Below are positions 1 to 11,040 of a stretch of 64,000 bases of DNA, piece after piece (position 1 is the stretch's first letter; each line of letters begins with the position of its first letter). Origin of the DNA: Prorocentrum cordatum (lineage: Eukaryota; Sar; Dinophyceae; Prorocentrales; Prorocentraceae). The DNA lies in NCBI GenBank assembly GCA_963575745.1, contig CAUYUJ010014597.1, forward strand, positions 262,957 to 326,956, read 5' to 3'. A program made the position numbers and the translations under genes. A model generated the notes under the pieces. The model saw only the letters and a list, made by a program, of their open reading frames with translations, was not told the origin of the DNA and searched no databases.

Positions 1-800
1 TATGGGGCTCCGAAAACCATCGACAACCATAGATCAACTTCCAAGTTGGGGGGTCGTTCTGAAGTTGATTGGGTGGTTCTGAAGAAGGTTTTAGATATAC
101 TATTGCTTTTGATTTTGGGACGCCGGAGCCCCCGAAAACCCAGCGAAGAACCCTCGAATTGGAATGTCTTTAGGGGGTTTTCACCCCTCGATCGCGGGCT
201 GGCCGGAGAGCCCCTGGACCCCCCCTCGGAAAACATGCGAGTTGGGTTGTTTTACTTGCGTTCGGGGGGAGTTCTGGTATGGTTCTCAAACATCATATGA
301 TGTAGCTTGTTTCCTTGCGTGGGGCCGAACACCCCGAAAAACATGTTGGTTGTTTATGTTGTTGTTTGTGTCTGGTTGTTATTGGGGAAAGATCAGGCAT
401 AGTTGTATGTTTTTTTTGTGAGGGACCCTGACCCCCCGTGAAAACCATGCACAACTCCCGAGTTGGGTTTTTGTTTGGGAGTCTTCCTTCCTGGAGCTTG
501 GGCTGGGCGGAGAACCCCCGACCCCCTCCCCCGAAAAACCATCGAGTTGGAAGGTTTCTCGGTGGATTGTCGAAGGAATTCTGGAAGGGTTTTCAAACAT
601 AGTATGATTTTATGTGTGGGGCCATGGACCCCCCGAACACTCATTGAACTCCCCCCCGAGAAGTTTCGGTGTTTTTTTAGGGGGGGGGACACATCGTGTT
701 GCTGTTAAGTGTGGGGTCCCAAAATACTTCGAAAACCAACCGAAAAGCCTCCGAATTGGGTTTTTGTTTCGGGGGTGTTTCCAACGGTTTGTTTGTTCCC
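1..800. repeat. Degenerate interspersed GC-rich repeat block
   Basis: Loose repeats built round a core like GTGTGGGGCCCCGGA followed by CCCCCCGAAAA, with linking phrases such as 'GGGTTTTCACCCT...GGGCTGGCCGGAG' recurring at 170-215 and 480-515. Units are about 110-170 bp and diverged. The same phrases return at 2690-3175, 8030-8130 and weakly near 19400-19450, so this is a dispersed family. Open frames here are short and low in complexity; no gene is supported. Confidence 0.6.
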
Positions 801-837
801 AAACCTCCTTGGTTGGGTATTCGTTTAATAGAGCACC

Positions 838-925
838 GCAATCGCGTCTTCCTCCTCCTCCCGCCTCCCTCCTCCCGCCTCCCGCCTCCTGCCTCCCGCC
901 TCCCGCCCCCCCTCCTTCTTGTCTC
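838..925. repeat. Imperfect CCT/CCCGCCT microsatellite
   Basis: Pyrimidine-rich run of CCTCCTCCCGCCTCC-type units directly before the 102-bp satellite array. No coding signal. Confidence 0.7.
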
Positions 926-937
926 CTCTTGCTTTGC

Positions 938-2400
938 TTGGGGGGCTGCGATCTGCGAAACTGTCGCCACTTCCGAGGGCTGCTCGTGGGCCCAGAGGAG
1001 TGAGGCACCGCGCGGATCTGAGAGAGACCTCCCCGTCCCTGGGTGGCTGCGATCTGCGAAACTGTCGCCACCTTCTAGGGCTGGTCCAGCGGAGTGAGGC
1101 ACCGCGCGGATCTGAGCGAGACCTCCCCGTCCCTGGGGGGCTGCGATCTGGCAAACCGTCGCCACTTTCGACACTTCCGAAAGCTGCTGGTGGGCCCAGC
1201 GGAGTGAGGCACCGCGCGGATCTGAGCGAGACCTCCGCGTCCCTGGGGGGCTGCGATCTGCGAAACTGTCGCCACCTTCTAGGGCTGGTCCAGCGGAGTG
1301 AGGCACCGCGCGGATCTGAGCGAGACCTCCCCGTCCCTGGGGGGCTGCGATCTGGCAAACCGTCGCCACTTTCGAAGGCTGCTGGTGGGTCCAGCGGAGT
1401 GAGGCACCGCGCGGATCTGAGCGAGACCTCCCCGTCCCTGGGGGGCTGCGATCTGGCAAACTGTCGCCACTTTCGAGGGCTGCTGGTGGGTCCAGCGGAG
1501 TGGGGCACCGCGCGGATCTGAGCGAGACTTCCCCGTTCCTGGGGGGGTGCGACCTGCGAAACTGTCGCCACGTTCGAAGGCCGCTGGTGGGTCCAGCGGA
1601 GTGAGGCACCGCGCGGATGAGCGAGACCTCCCCGTCCATTTGGGGCTGCGATCTGCGAAAGTTTCGCCACTTTCGAAGGCTGATGGTGGGCCCAGCAGAG
1701 TGAGGCACCGTGCGGATCTGAGCGAGACCTCCCCGTCCCTGGGGAGCTGCGATCTGTGAAACTGTCGCCACTTCCGAGGGCTGCTCGTGGGCCCAGCAGG
1801 GTGAGGCACCGTGCGGATCTGAGCGAGACCTCCCCGTCCCTGGGGGGCTGCGATCTGCGAAACTGTCGCCACTTTCGAGGGCTGCTGGTGGGTCCAGCGG
1901 AGTGAATCACCGCGCGGATCTGAGCGAGACCTCCCCGTCCCTGGGGGGCTGCGATCTGCGAAACTGTCGCCACGTTCGAGGGCTGCTGGTGGGCTCGCAA
2001 CTCTCGAAGGCTGCTGGTGGGTCCAGCGGAGTGAGGCACCGCGCGGATCTGAGCGAGACCTCCCCGTCCCTGGGGAGCTGAGACCTGCGAAACTGCCGCC
2101 ACTTTCGAGAACTGCTGGTGGGTCCAGCGGAGTGAGGCACCGCGCGGATCTGAGCGAGACCTCCCCGTCCCTGTGGGGCTGCGATCTGCGAAACTGTCGC
2201 CACTTTCGAGGGCTGCTGGTGGGTCCAGCGGAGTGAGGCACCGCGCGGATCTGAGCGAGACCTCCCCGTCCATGGGGGGCTGCGATCTGCGAAACCGTCG
2301 CCACTTTGGAGTGCTGCTGGTGGGCTCGCAACTTTCGAAGGCTGCTGGTGGGTCCAGCGGAGTGAGGCACTGCGCCGACGTGAGCGGGACCTCGCCGTCC
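938..2400 (-). repeat. 102-bp satellite, array A
   Basis: About 14 tandem units carrying CTGCGATCTGCGAAACTGTC, then a GCTGCTGGTGGGTCCAGCGG segment, then GAGACCTCCCCGTCCCTGG. Spacing between successive CCTCCCCGTCC sites is 94-110 bp, mostly 101-102. The reverse complement aligns along its length with the units of the array at 28620-34010 (shared CAGGGA.GG.GAGGTCT, CTCGAAAGTGGCGACAGTTTC and AGATCGCAG blocks), so both are one family in opposite orientation. Long open frames through it are repeat artefacts. Confidence 0.9.
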
Positions 2401-2689
2401 CCGGGGAGCTATGTCATGTTGTTCTGCCCCGCCGACGTTTCAAGCCCCTTCCTTGCCCACCATTTCCTTCTGGGTCTTGCGTCTTCCTAAGTGACTCAGG
2501 GGTTCACTTAGCTACTCATCGTTTTTCCCCTGATTGTTGACCTGCAAATCTTACGAATGCCGCTCGCAGAAGTATATGCGTCGTGTCACGTCGCCGCCTT
2601 CCCGTCAAATCTCCCAAGCTATTCCGGCCCCGAATTGCGCAAGGGTTGGGTACTTCGCCAGGGTTTTTCTGTCAGAAATAATGTTGTTA

Positions 2690-3175
2690 AAATTGCGTTC
2701 ACCCGGAATTCCCCGGAGTTTTCCTCGGTGGGTCATTCGAATTTTTGTTTTTTGGGGGGAGTCACATATAATATTGTTTTGAAGTGTGGGGCCCCGGGAA
2801 CACCCGACCCCCCCGCCGAAAGTCCCGAGTTGAGTTATTTTGGAAGGGTTTTCCACCCTGGAGCTTGGGCTGGCCGGAGACTCCCCGAAAACCCCTCCGA
2901 AAAACCATCGAGTTGGGAGGTTTCGGTGAATTTTCGGGGAGGGGGGTCCGGGGGGAGGGGTTCAGAAATAGTATTGTTTTTACTTGTGTGTCCCCAGAAC
3001 CTCCAGAAACATCAAGAAAAAAACAAGGTTTGTTCCTGTCGGTTTTGTGTCGAGAGGGTTTTGGAAGGGTGGAAAATAGGATTGTCTTAAACTGTGGGGC
3101 CCCGGAGCCACCCGAAAACATTCAGAAACAAAAAACGACTTGGTTTTCCCAACCATCCTGTGGTGATGGGTCTTC
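2690..3175. repeat. Second block of the degenerate GC-rich repeat
   Basis: Same phrases as 1-800: GTGTGGGGCCCCGGGAAC at about 2785, a 'GGGTTTTCCACCCTGGAGCTTGGGCTGGCCGGAG' type segment at 2848-2880, and CTGTGGGGCCCCGGAG near 3093. It lies downstream of satellite array A after an unremarkable 2401-2690 stretch. Confidence 0.6.
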
Positions 3176-3279
3176 AGTTTGAAGATACAGCGCCCTGAGT
3201 CTCCTCCTTCATCCTCTCCATCCTCCTCCCTCCCCTTCCTCCCATCCCTTGCCTCTGCCCTCCGCATGTCCTCATGATC

Positions 3280-3285
3280 GCAATT

Positions 3286-3337
<52 letters not shown>

Positions 3338-3396
3338 ACATCATCATGATCATAATCATCATCATCATCACCACCATCATCATCATCACCACCACC

Positions 3397-3459
<63 letters not shown>

Positions 3460-3614
3460 GTCATCATCATCATCATCAGCATCATTATCAGCATCATCAT
3501 GAGCATCAGCATCAGCATCAGCATCGGCATCGTCATCAGCATCAGCATCAGCATCAGCAGCATCAGCATCAGCATCAGCATCAGCATCAGCATCAGCATC
3601 AGCATCAGCATCAG

Positions 3615-3666
<52 letters not shown>

Positions 3667-3715
3667 GTCATCGTCATCGTCATCGCCGTCATGATCACCA
3701 TCATCGTCACACCCA
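3280..3715. repeat. (ATC)n microsatellite with CAGCAT and CACCAC variants
   Basis: About 435 bp of ATCATC trinucleotides with a central block of ATCAGC hexamers (3478-3618) and short CACCAC runs (3370-3410). Frames give poly-His, poly-Ile or poly-Asp, which I do not take as proteins. A pyrimidine-rich lead-in covers 3190-3250. Confidence 0.95.
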
Positions 3716-4320
3716 GTAGAGAGTTTCATGGGCCCATACGGAGCTCCACCGAAGGTCCCCGTGGCGCAGTTCGCATACGTCTCCCCCACCCAGTACAGCG
3801 TTTCTTGGCCCCATAAGGAGCTCCACCGGTAGGGAGCTCCCGAAGGTCCCAATGGCGCAGTTCGCATGCGTCTCCCCCACCCAGTACAGCGCTTCGTGGA
3901 CCCATAGGGAGCTCCACCGAAAGGCCCAATGGCGCAGTTCGCACGCGTCTCCCCAACCCGGTACAGCGCTTCGTGGCCCCATATGGAGCTCCACCGAAGG
4001 TCCCACTGACGCAGTTCGCATGCGTCTCCCCCACCCAGTACAGCGCTTCGTGGCCCCATAGGGAGCTCCACCAAAGGTCTCTGTGGCGCAGTTCGCATGC
4101 GTTTCCAACACCCAGCATAGCGTTTCGTGGCCCCACGGGGAGCTCCACCGAAGGTCCCAGTGGCGCAGCCCGCATGCGTCTCCCACAACCAATACAGCGC
4201 TCCGTGGCCCCATGGGGAGCTTCACCGAAGGTCCAAGTGGCGCAGCCCGCACGCGTTTCCCACACCCAGTACAGCGCTTCGTGGTCCTATGGGGAACTTC
4301 ACCGAAGGTACCAGGGCCGT
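3716..4320. repeat. 76-bp tandem repeat array
   Basis: Roughly eight units of about 76 bp, each with CCCCATAGGGAGCTCCACCG, AAGGTCCCAGTGGCGCAGTT, CGCATGCGTCTCCCCCACCC and AGTACAGCGCTTCGTGG. One unit carries a short internal duplication at 3815-3845. A single unit fragment (TTCGTGGCCCCATAGGGAGC) recurs at about 7918-7945. From 4320 to 4680 I see no repeat or gene. Confidence 0.9.
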
Positions 4321-4680
4321 CGTTCCCATTTCGGCACTCCCTGACACGTTGCGCGGGCTCCACCGGAAGCTCCAGCGGCGGCATTCCGAAGGTGGGGTTG
4401 ATGCGATGCGTTCGTTACTGAAGGCTGCGATGTGTAACCCAGCACCTGCGCCTCGCCGGCAGCGTTCCAGGGGCGCTCGAAGCATCGTCCAGAGTTCTCG
4501 CCGGCTGCCCGACCTTCTGGCGCTATTGCCCGAAAGTTGTCGAAGGCATTCCAGACCCGCTGGTGGCCTCGGGGGCCTTCGGGGATGCGTGCGGACACTT
4601 GCGGACACCTCCGTCGGAGGCCGCCGGAATTCTGAGGAGGACGAACGCAGTGGGCTGAGGAGGAACGGAAGAGCAGGAGG

Positions 4681-4780
4681 AACGGACGAGGAGGAGGAAG
4701 AGGAGGAGGAGGAGGAGGCGGAGGTAGGAGGAGGAGAGGAAGAGGGGAGGAAGAGGATGAGGAGGAGGAGGCAACCCTTT
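4681..4780. repeat. (GGA)n purine tract
   Basis: GAGGAGGAAGAGGAGG-type run. Interrupted, so likely old. Confidence 0.85.
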
Positions 4781-4799
4781 TCCACCGGTACGAAAACAA

Positions 4800-5125
4800 C
4801 AATGGCGATGACGATGACGATGTTGATGATGATGGTGATGATGATGATGAGGATACTGTGCTGGATGCGGCTGATGCGAATTAATACGGTGACTTCAACG
4901 GATAAGATGCCGATGATGACGATGACGGTGATGATGTTGATGTTGTTCGTGATGCTGATGCTGATGATGATGATGATGATGATGCCGGCGACGGCGATGA
5001 TGATGACGATGGTGACGATAATGCCGACGATGATGGTGACAACGATGTCGGTAACGATGATGAGGACGACGATGCTGGTGATGATGACGATGATGATGAA
5101 GAAGAGGAAGAGGAGGTGCCCCGCC
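4800..5125. repeat. Degenerate (GAT)n array
   Basis: GATGAT/GACGAT trinucleotides with frequent substitutions, ending in GAAGAAGAGGAAGAGG just before the helicase pseudogene. Confidence 0.85.
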
Positions 5126-5149
5126 CTGGGCGGGCAGGCGGATGATGAG

Positions 5150-6441
5150 GGGTTCGGGAGGTCGGATATCAAGTGGCGGGCATCAACATCGCTCCAGGGT
5201 GCACGGCCGTGATGAAGTTCCTCTGCAACACGCCGCTGTGCTTCGAGCTCCAGGCGACCATCCGCTCCAAGGACACGAAGCTGAAAAATTCGCATGGCGT
5301 TCCTGCACAAACCGGGGAAGCAGGTCCCTCCGGCCATCTGGGCCACGTGGAACGCCATGCTGCTGAAACCCGATGATCGTCGGCCACGGGAGGAGAAGTT
5401 CCAGGACGGCCACGTGATCGGGTCCTACTGGGACACCGTGACGCGGTGGATGAACAGCGCGTGCCCAGCGGGACGCGAACGTCCCGAACAAAAAGCGTTT
5501 TCCCTCGTGCGTGCCGCCGACACGTCTGCACTGACGATGAATGTCAAAGACGCCGCCGAGATGATGCACTGTGCCAATCCGAGAGACACAGGTGGCATGC
5601 ACAGACTCCCCCCGGTGCACGACGCATACGGATCCGGCTCCTGGAGGCGCTCGACCTGAAGAACGGCCTTGTCAAGGATGCCGAAGGCCAGATAGTGCAC
5701 ATCGTCGTGGACCCTCGGGATCGGAACGACGTCGAGAACGCCGAGAGAGACGGGGAAAACATGATCTATCTGAAGCGATTGCCGCTGGAGTCCTGGGTGC
5801 GCATGGAGAAGTACGCGAACGCCCCCTTCGTGGACGACCTGGAGCGCCACGACGCCAGCCTCACGGGGGACCTCGCGGGCCCGCTGGCGTTCATCGAGCC
5901 CCGCGCGTCGGAGCCGCTCACCTTCCGCAGCTCCACGGTCACCCCGACGGGCTTCTCGCTCTCGCACGGCAGGGTTATCACCGCGGCGGCATGCCAGGGG
6001 CGCGTCATGCGAGAAGGCGACAGGGCGAGGGAACGGCGCCCTTGGGCAGTCTACAGCTGAACCTACTGGGCGCGAGCGGTCCGCAGCCAGACCATTCCTA
6101 GGTCCTGTGGACTCTCGCCCTGGGCCGTCGGCCGTCCGGCGCGCTGCCCCCTCGGCAGACGCCGCCCGCGTGATCCTGGATTGCGGCCGCCACGAGGTCG
6201 GGAACGGCGAGAAGGAGGGCGATGACTGATGGCTGGAGCTCTACGCGCTGCTCTCGCGCGCCACGCGCCACGAGGACCTCCTGCTCATGCGGGCGCCGCG
6301 CATCGAATTCTTCCCGGCAGGGCCGCCGGAAGTCTTGCGGAAATAGCTGGAGCACTTTGCGGCGCGCGCGAAGCGGTGCAGGAGGGAGGCGGCGGCTCTC
6401 GCAAGGGAGCTCGGTTTCACCGAGTGTATCCGCGAGGCCTG
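5150..6441 (+). pseudogene. Decayed PIF1/RecD-like helicase fragment (C-terminal half)
   Basis: Coding matter scattered over all three frames. In order: a piece with NIAPGC and IRSKDTKL (5173-5290); a piece with KPGKQVPPAIWATWNAMLLK and IGSYWDTVTRWM (5294-5460); a long piece with LLEALDLKNGLVKDAEGQIV, MIYLKRLPLESWVRMEKYA and TPTGFSLSHGRVITAAACQG (about 5640-6010); and WLELYALLSRATRHEDLLLM (from 6232), followed by an in-frame TAG and a TGA at 6440. The ACQG and LLSRAT segments match helicase motifs V and VI of superfamily 1B enzymes. I know dinoflagellate proteins of this type, but that is memory, not a search. At least three frameshifts and a stop make it non-functional; the N-terminal Walker A part is absent. 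It could be a remnant of a Helitron-like element or of a host helicase copy. Confidence 0.55.
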
Positions 6442-7055
6442 ACCTGAGGAGCGCCCCGCCCGAGCCGCGCCATCTTTCGACTGTCCAACTAATTGTTTGG
6501 CCTCGCGCCGCGGACGACCCGCGCGAGTCGCTGGGGCCCTCTCGGGACGACCAGCGCGCGTCGCGGGAACTCCGTGCTGCGTTCTGCCCAGCGCCTCGCT
6601 CGCCCGCCGTCGCTCTGCCCAGCGGCCACAGCCGTGCCCGCTATCAGCCAGCCGGGCTGTCTTTGCTCCGCGCAGCGGACGACCCGCACGCGTCGCTGGG
6701 ACCCCATCCATGGCGACCTGCGCGCGTCGCGGGGACTCCGCGCTGCGCTGCGCCCGCAGCCTTGGACTTTGGAGTGCGCGGGCAAAGAGGGAGGAACAGA
6801 AGGGAAGGAAGCGGGCGTGATCCTCGTGAGGGGCGTGCCGAGATGGGCGTCGCAGCGCGCGGGCGCTGCCGTCGGGTTTCCTGTGGAAGCTCCCTGCGGC
6901 GGCCACGCTCAGTGTCACGAGTCTTCAGAGTCAGGACTACCCGGACCATTCACATGCATATGCATTTGCACTTGGCGTATCCATGCTCGCATTCACGCAA
7001 ATATGCGCACTAGAACCATAGCGCGCGCTTCGCGCGCGCTCAAGTTCTAGCTAGT
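6442..7055. other. GC-rich non-coding stretch with internal duplication
   Basis: A segment with GCGGACGACCCGCGCGAGTC and GCGCGTCGCGGGAACTCCG at about 6508-6580 is repeated near 6673-6750. The stretch ends in a GCGCGCTTCGCGCGCGC palindrome (7021-7040). No gene seen. Confidence 0.5.
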
Positions 7056-7059
7056 TTTT

Positions 7060-7580
7060 TGGGGGCATCATCGGAGCATCCAGGACTGCTTCTTGAAGTC
7101 GTCATGGGACCTTCTTGGCATGTCATCGGGGGCCTCTTAGAAAGAATTTCGAAGCCTTTTGGGTGCCGTCTTTGGGCCTCTTGGATCCTCTTTCGGGTTT
7201 ATCGGGGGCCTGTTGGGGCCTCTTGGGGGCCTCTTGGAGCCTCTTGGGGCCTCTTGGGGGTTTCCTGGGGGCATCTTGGGGGCATCTTGGGGCGGAGAGT
7301 TTACTTGTTCAGTTCGAGTTCCTTCTCTTGGGCCCCTCTTGGTACCTTTTGGGGGCCCTTTTGCGCCGTTTTGGGCGGCTGTGGGGCCGTCTCAGGGCTC
7401 TCTTGGGGCCCTCTTGGGTCGTCTTGGAGCGGTTTTGGGAGCCTCTTGCACGAAACAGCGAGACTGCAAACCAAATATTGAAACACCAATGACAATCAAA
7501 CGATTTTGCCCTCTCGGGGCGCTCTTTGGCGACATCTTGAAAGCCTCTTGGGGCGTCTTGGGGGCCTCCGGGGCACTTTA
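7060..7580 (+). repeat. Degenerate GGGGCCTCTTGG short-period repeat, block 1
   Basis: Dense GGGGCCTCTTGGGGGCC-type units of about 10-13 bp. The same motif is found at 27700-28330 in the same orientation and at 22680-23890 as its complement (CCAAGAGGCCCC). Frames are leucine/glycine-rich and meaningless. Confidence 0.75.
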
Positions 7581-8030
7581 AAACGCATCGTGCGTCGCCG
7601 AAGACCCCTGGACGGCGTCTTGGGGGTGCTTCGAGACCGTTTGGGACCGCCGGGATTGCTGTCTGAGGGCTCCCCGGGGTGATTTTAAGCCTCCCAAAGG
7701 CGGGCCCGGGCCCCGGTCCCCACATTTGTGGTCGAAGTTCCGGCCCTCGGCCCCCGAGCCCGGTGCGCCGGTATATGTATATTCGCACGCAGACTCATTC
7801 ACACTCAGACTCACTCGCGCTCAGACTCACCCGCGCCCAGTCTCTCGTCATTAGGTCTATCGTCTTCGTTCGTGTTGTGTCTGCCCCGCCACACAATTCG
7901 GAATACCCCTCATACGGTTCGTGGATTCGTGGCCCCATAGGGAGCGCCACCGAAGAAGATATTTACAATTGCGGTACTCACAACTGCATATGATTGGGTC
8001 CTTCGCCAGTATCATTTTTGTTTCCCTGGA
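7581..8030. other. Stretch without a recognisable gene
   Basis: Contains three short CAGACTCACTC-type repeats at about 7790-7840 and one 76-bp-family fragment at 7918-7945. Nothing else supported. Confidence 0.4.
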
Positions 8031-8280
8031 GGTTTTCGGATGTTTTTTTGGAGGGGGCTCAAACATAGTATTGCTTTCAATTGCGGGGCCCCGATCCCCC
8101 CCCCCCCCCCCCGAAAAAAACAATACAAAACCCTGAGGTGGGAAATTTGTTTTGGAAAGCGAACTGCAAAACCCTACCACTGTTTCAAACCGTTGTCTCC
8201 CAAAGGGGCATTTCTCTCAGTGGAGATGAATCCTTGTAAACCTCTGCAAAAGAAGGGGCTCGAGTATTGGGTGTGCCACG

Positions 8281-8340
8281 GTCCTCCTCCTCCTCCTCCT
8301 CCATCTCCCCTCCTCTCCCCTCAGCCGCCATCCCGGCTCG
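8281..8340 (+). repeat. (CCT)n tract at the 5' side of LINE 1
   Basis: Eight CCT units (8283-8306) run into CATCTCCCCTCCTCTCCCCT. It carries the same pyrimidine strand as the (TCC)n tract beyond the 3' end of the LINE (17224-18210). Confidence 0.8.
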
Positions 8341-8433
8341 AGGGGCCCCAGGGAGCGGTTACCAGGTAACCGCGCGCCCCTCCTCGGGAAGGCTGCCATA
8401 CGCGCCCCAGGCGCTGCCGCTGCCGCCGCCATA

Positions 8434-9630
8434 GTGCTGCCGCGCGGCGTTCGCCCTGGAGGCCGTGTCCACGCAGGACGGCTGGGCGAGGCGTCCTGGC
8501 ACCGACGGCTGCGCGCTCAGCGCGGACGGGCACGGGCGCTCGTTCGCTTAGCCGCAGCTCGACGACTCCTTTCGCGACACCACAGTGCAATGCGGCCGCG
8601 TGGCACCCCGTCGCCATGGGCAGCCGCAGGAGCACAAGCCCCAGGCGGCAAGGGAGCGGCCGCCAGTGGCAAAGGAGATGCCGCCACGCAGTCAGCGCCG
8701 CATGGAGCCGCCCGTGCAGATGCTTCCTGGTGCTGCTCTGCATGCGGCACATACAATTGGCCCAACCAGACGGTATGCTCATGGTGCTTTCCGCCCCAGC
8801 AGAGCGCCCGCAGGACCAGAGACAAGCCCAGATCCAAGACCCCCAGCAGGAGGAAGGAGCAGAAGGCCGCAGCCGAAGCCCCAGCGCCTGCCGCCACAGG
8901 GAATGCTACAGCCTCGTCGGTGAGCATCCCCCCCGCATCCGCGGAAGCGGCCATGGCGCACCCGAGCTGGGTGGATCCAACCGCAGACGTGAAGGAACTG
9001 GCAACTCATCGGTCCACCCTGAAGAGTTCGTTGAAGGCGCTCCAGCAGCAATTGACTTGTCAAAGATCGCTCAACATGGGCGCGCAGCGCGTGCAGATGC
9101 TAGAGCAAGAATACGCCACCATCCTGTACATGTACATCGCAGCGCAGCCCCCGCGGGACCGCACCAACAATCAGGTCCAGTACCTCGAGCGCGCACGCGC
9201 TCGCTTGCAGACCGCCGTCGAGACCGAATCCGAGGCCACGGCGCAGCTCGCCCAGGCCACTTCAGCGCGCGTGGCGCTAGAAAAGGACGCGGAGCAGGCC
9301 GAGGCGCTGCTGGAGACGTTCAAGACGCAGCAGGCCGAAGCCGAACAAGCCGAAGCTCAGGCCGCCGCCCAGAAGAGGTCGGTCACCTTCGGCGGAGACG
9401 GAGATACAGGAATGGCTCAATCGCCATTTGCACCGACAGCAGGCCCACCCCTGAGCGCCGCACTGCCTCCAGGGCAGTTCAGTTCAGCGGCCGCGGCGAC
9501 GTCGCCGTTCGCGCCAGCGCCGAATCCGCAGGTACTGGCAATGCCAGCGCATGGACCCTCAGTCATACATCAACTTCAACACGGGCAAGCTACGCTCACG
9601 GGCCAGTTGGCCACGCTGAATCCTCTCTGA
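8434..9630 (+). CDS. LINE 1 ORF1-like: RanBP2-type zinc finger plus coiled coil
   Basis: 398-aa frame, probable nucleic-acid-binding chaperone of the LINE ribonucleoprotein. Residues 99-118 fit the RanBP2 zinc-finger pattern exactly (W99, C101, C104, N108, C115, C118), followed by a basic stretch (RRTRDKPRSKTPSRRKEQK). From about residue 185 to 315 there is a charged heptad-like coiled coil (LERARARLQ, EKDAEQAEALLETFKTQQAE). Zinc finger plus coiled coil is the usual recipe for retroelement ORF1 proteins. Two in-frame starts are plausible, at 8434 and 8590; the second gives MRPRGTPSPW and keeps the finger. The frame stops at 9628-9630 although the related Ala-rich sequence continues in the next frame, so ORF1 and ORF2 may once have been one polyprotein. 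Confidence 0.7.
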   Translation: MLPRGVRPGGRVHAGRLGEASWHRRLRAQRGRARALVRLAAARRLLSRHHSAMRPRGTPSPWAAAGAQAPGGKGAAASGKGDAATQSAPHGAARADASWCCSACGTYNWPNQTVCSWCFPPQQSARRTRDKPRSKTPSRRKEQKAAAEAPAPAATGNATASSVSIPPASAEAAMAHPSWVDPTADVKELATHRSTLKSSLKALQQQLTCQRSLNMGAQRVQMLEQEYATILYMYIAAQPPRDRTNNQVQYLERARARLQTAVETESEATAQLAQATSARVALEKDAEQAEALLETFKTQQAEAEQAEAQAAAQKRSVTFGGDGDTGMAQSPFAPTAGPPLSAALPPGQFSSAAAATSPFAPAPNPQVLAMPAHGPSVIHQLQHGQATLTGQLATLNPL

Positions 9631-10271
9631 ATGCAGTGGCCGCCGGCTTGCAGCAGCAGACTCAAGCCAACGCAGCGAGCGCCGACACCAACGCGGCCAA
9701 GGGCGCTGCCGCTGCGAGCGCCGCCGCCCGAGGCGCAGCCGCCAGGGGCAAGGGGCAGGCCCCCGTGAATGCTGCCCCAGCCCAGCAGCCCCCTGCAGGG
9801 GCGCCACGGCAGCACGCTGCTGCCTCTGCCGCCGGAGGCCCAGTGGCAGGCCTTGGCCAGGCGCCGCCGCTGCCCACGCCCGCTGCGCAGCGGGCCGCAT
9901 GGCGAGCCTTTGCGAAGCCGCCGCCGCCAGGCCAGCAGCCCCTTCAGCGGGGCCCCGCCCGAGGCGCCCAGGCCGCCGATGGAGCGGAGGTCCTCGCAGG
10001 CGGACGCGACGAGGACGACCTGCCCAACATCTCGGCAGAAGAACGAGCTGCTGGTGTAGCCCTGGGAGTGCTAGCACCGCCAGATGCACCCGCCGCGCCT
10101 CGCAAGAGGCCCGAGGAGGACACGGCGCCCGAGGACGCGCCAACCCACAAGTCGCAAACGTTGCCGCACGCGGAAGAGTCGCCTACACCGCGATCGGGTA
10201 CGACCGCCCCTGGCACAGCCCCCTTTCTTTCGCAAGCAGAAGCAGTTTTTCGTGCAGCGGAGGAGAGTTGA
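9600..10271 (+). pseudogene. LINE 1 Ala/Pro-rich linker, frameshifted
   Basis: Open in the frame that stops at 10269-10271. Low-complexity Ala/Gln/Pro sequence (AAGLQQQTQANAASADTNAA, AKPPPPGQQP) and an acidic part (EEDTAPEDAPTHKSQ). It continues LINE 1 between the coiled coil and the RNase H region after a frame change near 9600-9630. No domain recognised; presumed linker. Confidence 0.5.
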
Positions 10272-11040
10272 GGAACGACGAGCTGCCTGAGCAGCCCGCC
10301 AGCTTCGGAATGCAGGACCTCTCTCCTCCGGAATGCCAAATATATGATCAGGGGTGCCCTGCACCCCCTGACGTCCCCTGGGATGAAAGTGCCTTCCTCG
10401 GAGGATGCGATCGGCCTCCTCTACCTCACACCACGGATCTCGCTGGCATGCTCCAGTGGCCATGGGAGGCCCAGCTCGATCAGGACATCCTGGGCCTGTC
10501 TCAATACCTTCACTCCTCCACTGTTTCGGCCCTTTCAGGTCTCTCTACCCTGCAGGACATATCCCAATGGGTTTCTCTAAAGATTTATACTGATGGATCT
10601 GGTGGTGGCAGTCTGTATCCGCCAGGTGCCAGCGTCCCCGAAGGAGCTCCTCGTACGGGTCCCCCCAGTTGGGCGTTCGTGGTTCTGGCTACCGACTCCA
10701 AGGGGGACCAGGCTCTATTGGGATATGCTGTGCAGAACTTTGATCCTGGAAGTATTTCGAACTACCTGGTTTCGCTCCTGGCTGAGATTCTCGCTGCTCA
10801 ATGGGCTCTTGCTTGGGTCCTGCAGTCTGGACATGTTTCCCTGGCCATATCTGTTTTCGGGGACAATCTGGGAGCTCTGGAAGTTATGCGAGCGGGGGCC
10901 ATCTATGGTGCTCTGGAGGCCCATCGCCAACGGCTTGTCTCTCCTGGTCCAGGCTCGCTTCCATCTGCTTTCGGTCTCGCATGTAGCAGGACATTCAACA
11001 CAGCCGTGGAATGAGCTCGCCGATGCCCTTTGCAGAGTTG
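10260..11040 (+). pseudogene. LINE 1 RNase H domain, split by a frameshift
   Basis: RNase H removes the RNA strand of RNA/DNA hybrids. The first frame (to 11014) shows SLKIYTDGSGG (10577-10609, catalytic Asp), SWAFVVLATDSKGD, LLAEILAAQWALAW (catalytic Glu) and FGDNLGALEVM (catalytic Asp). The last motif, HVAGHSTQPWNELADALC (about 10974-11027), lies in the next frame, so a frameshift falls between about 10900 and 10975. All four acidic residues of the DEDD set are therefore present in the DNA. The domain sits before the endonuclease, whereas most LINEs with RNase H carry it after the reverse transcriptase. Confidence 0.75.

Noticed and set aside
938-2370. Overlapping frames of up to 482 aa with repeated SARCLTPLDPP-like motifs
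   Set aside because: Pure translation of the 102-bp satellite, open on both strands and in several frames.
3174-3719. Poly-Met/Asp/His/Ile frames in (ATC)n
   Set aside because: Trinucleotide repeat read in several frames; no flanking coding sequence.
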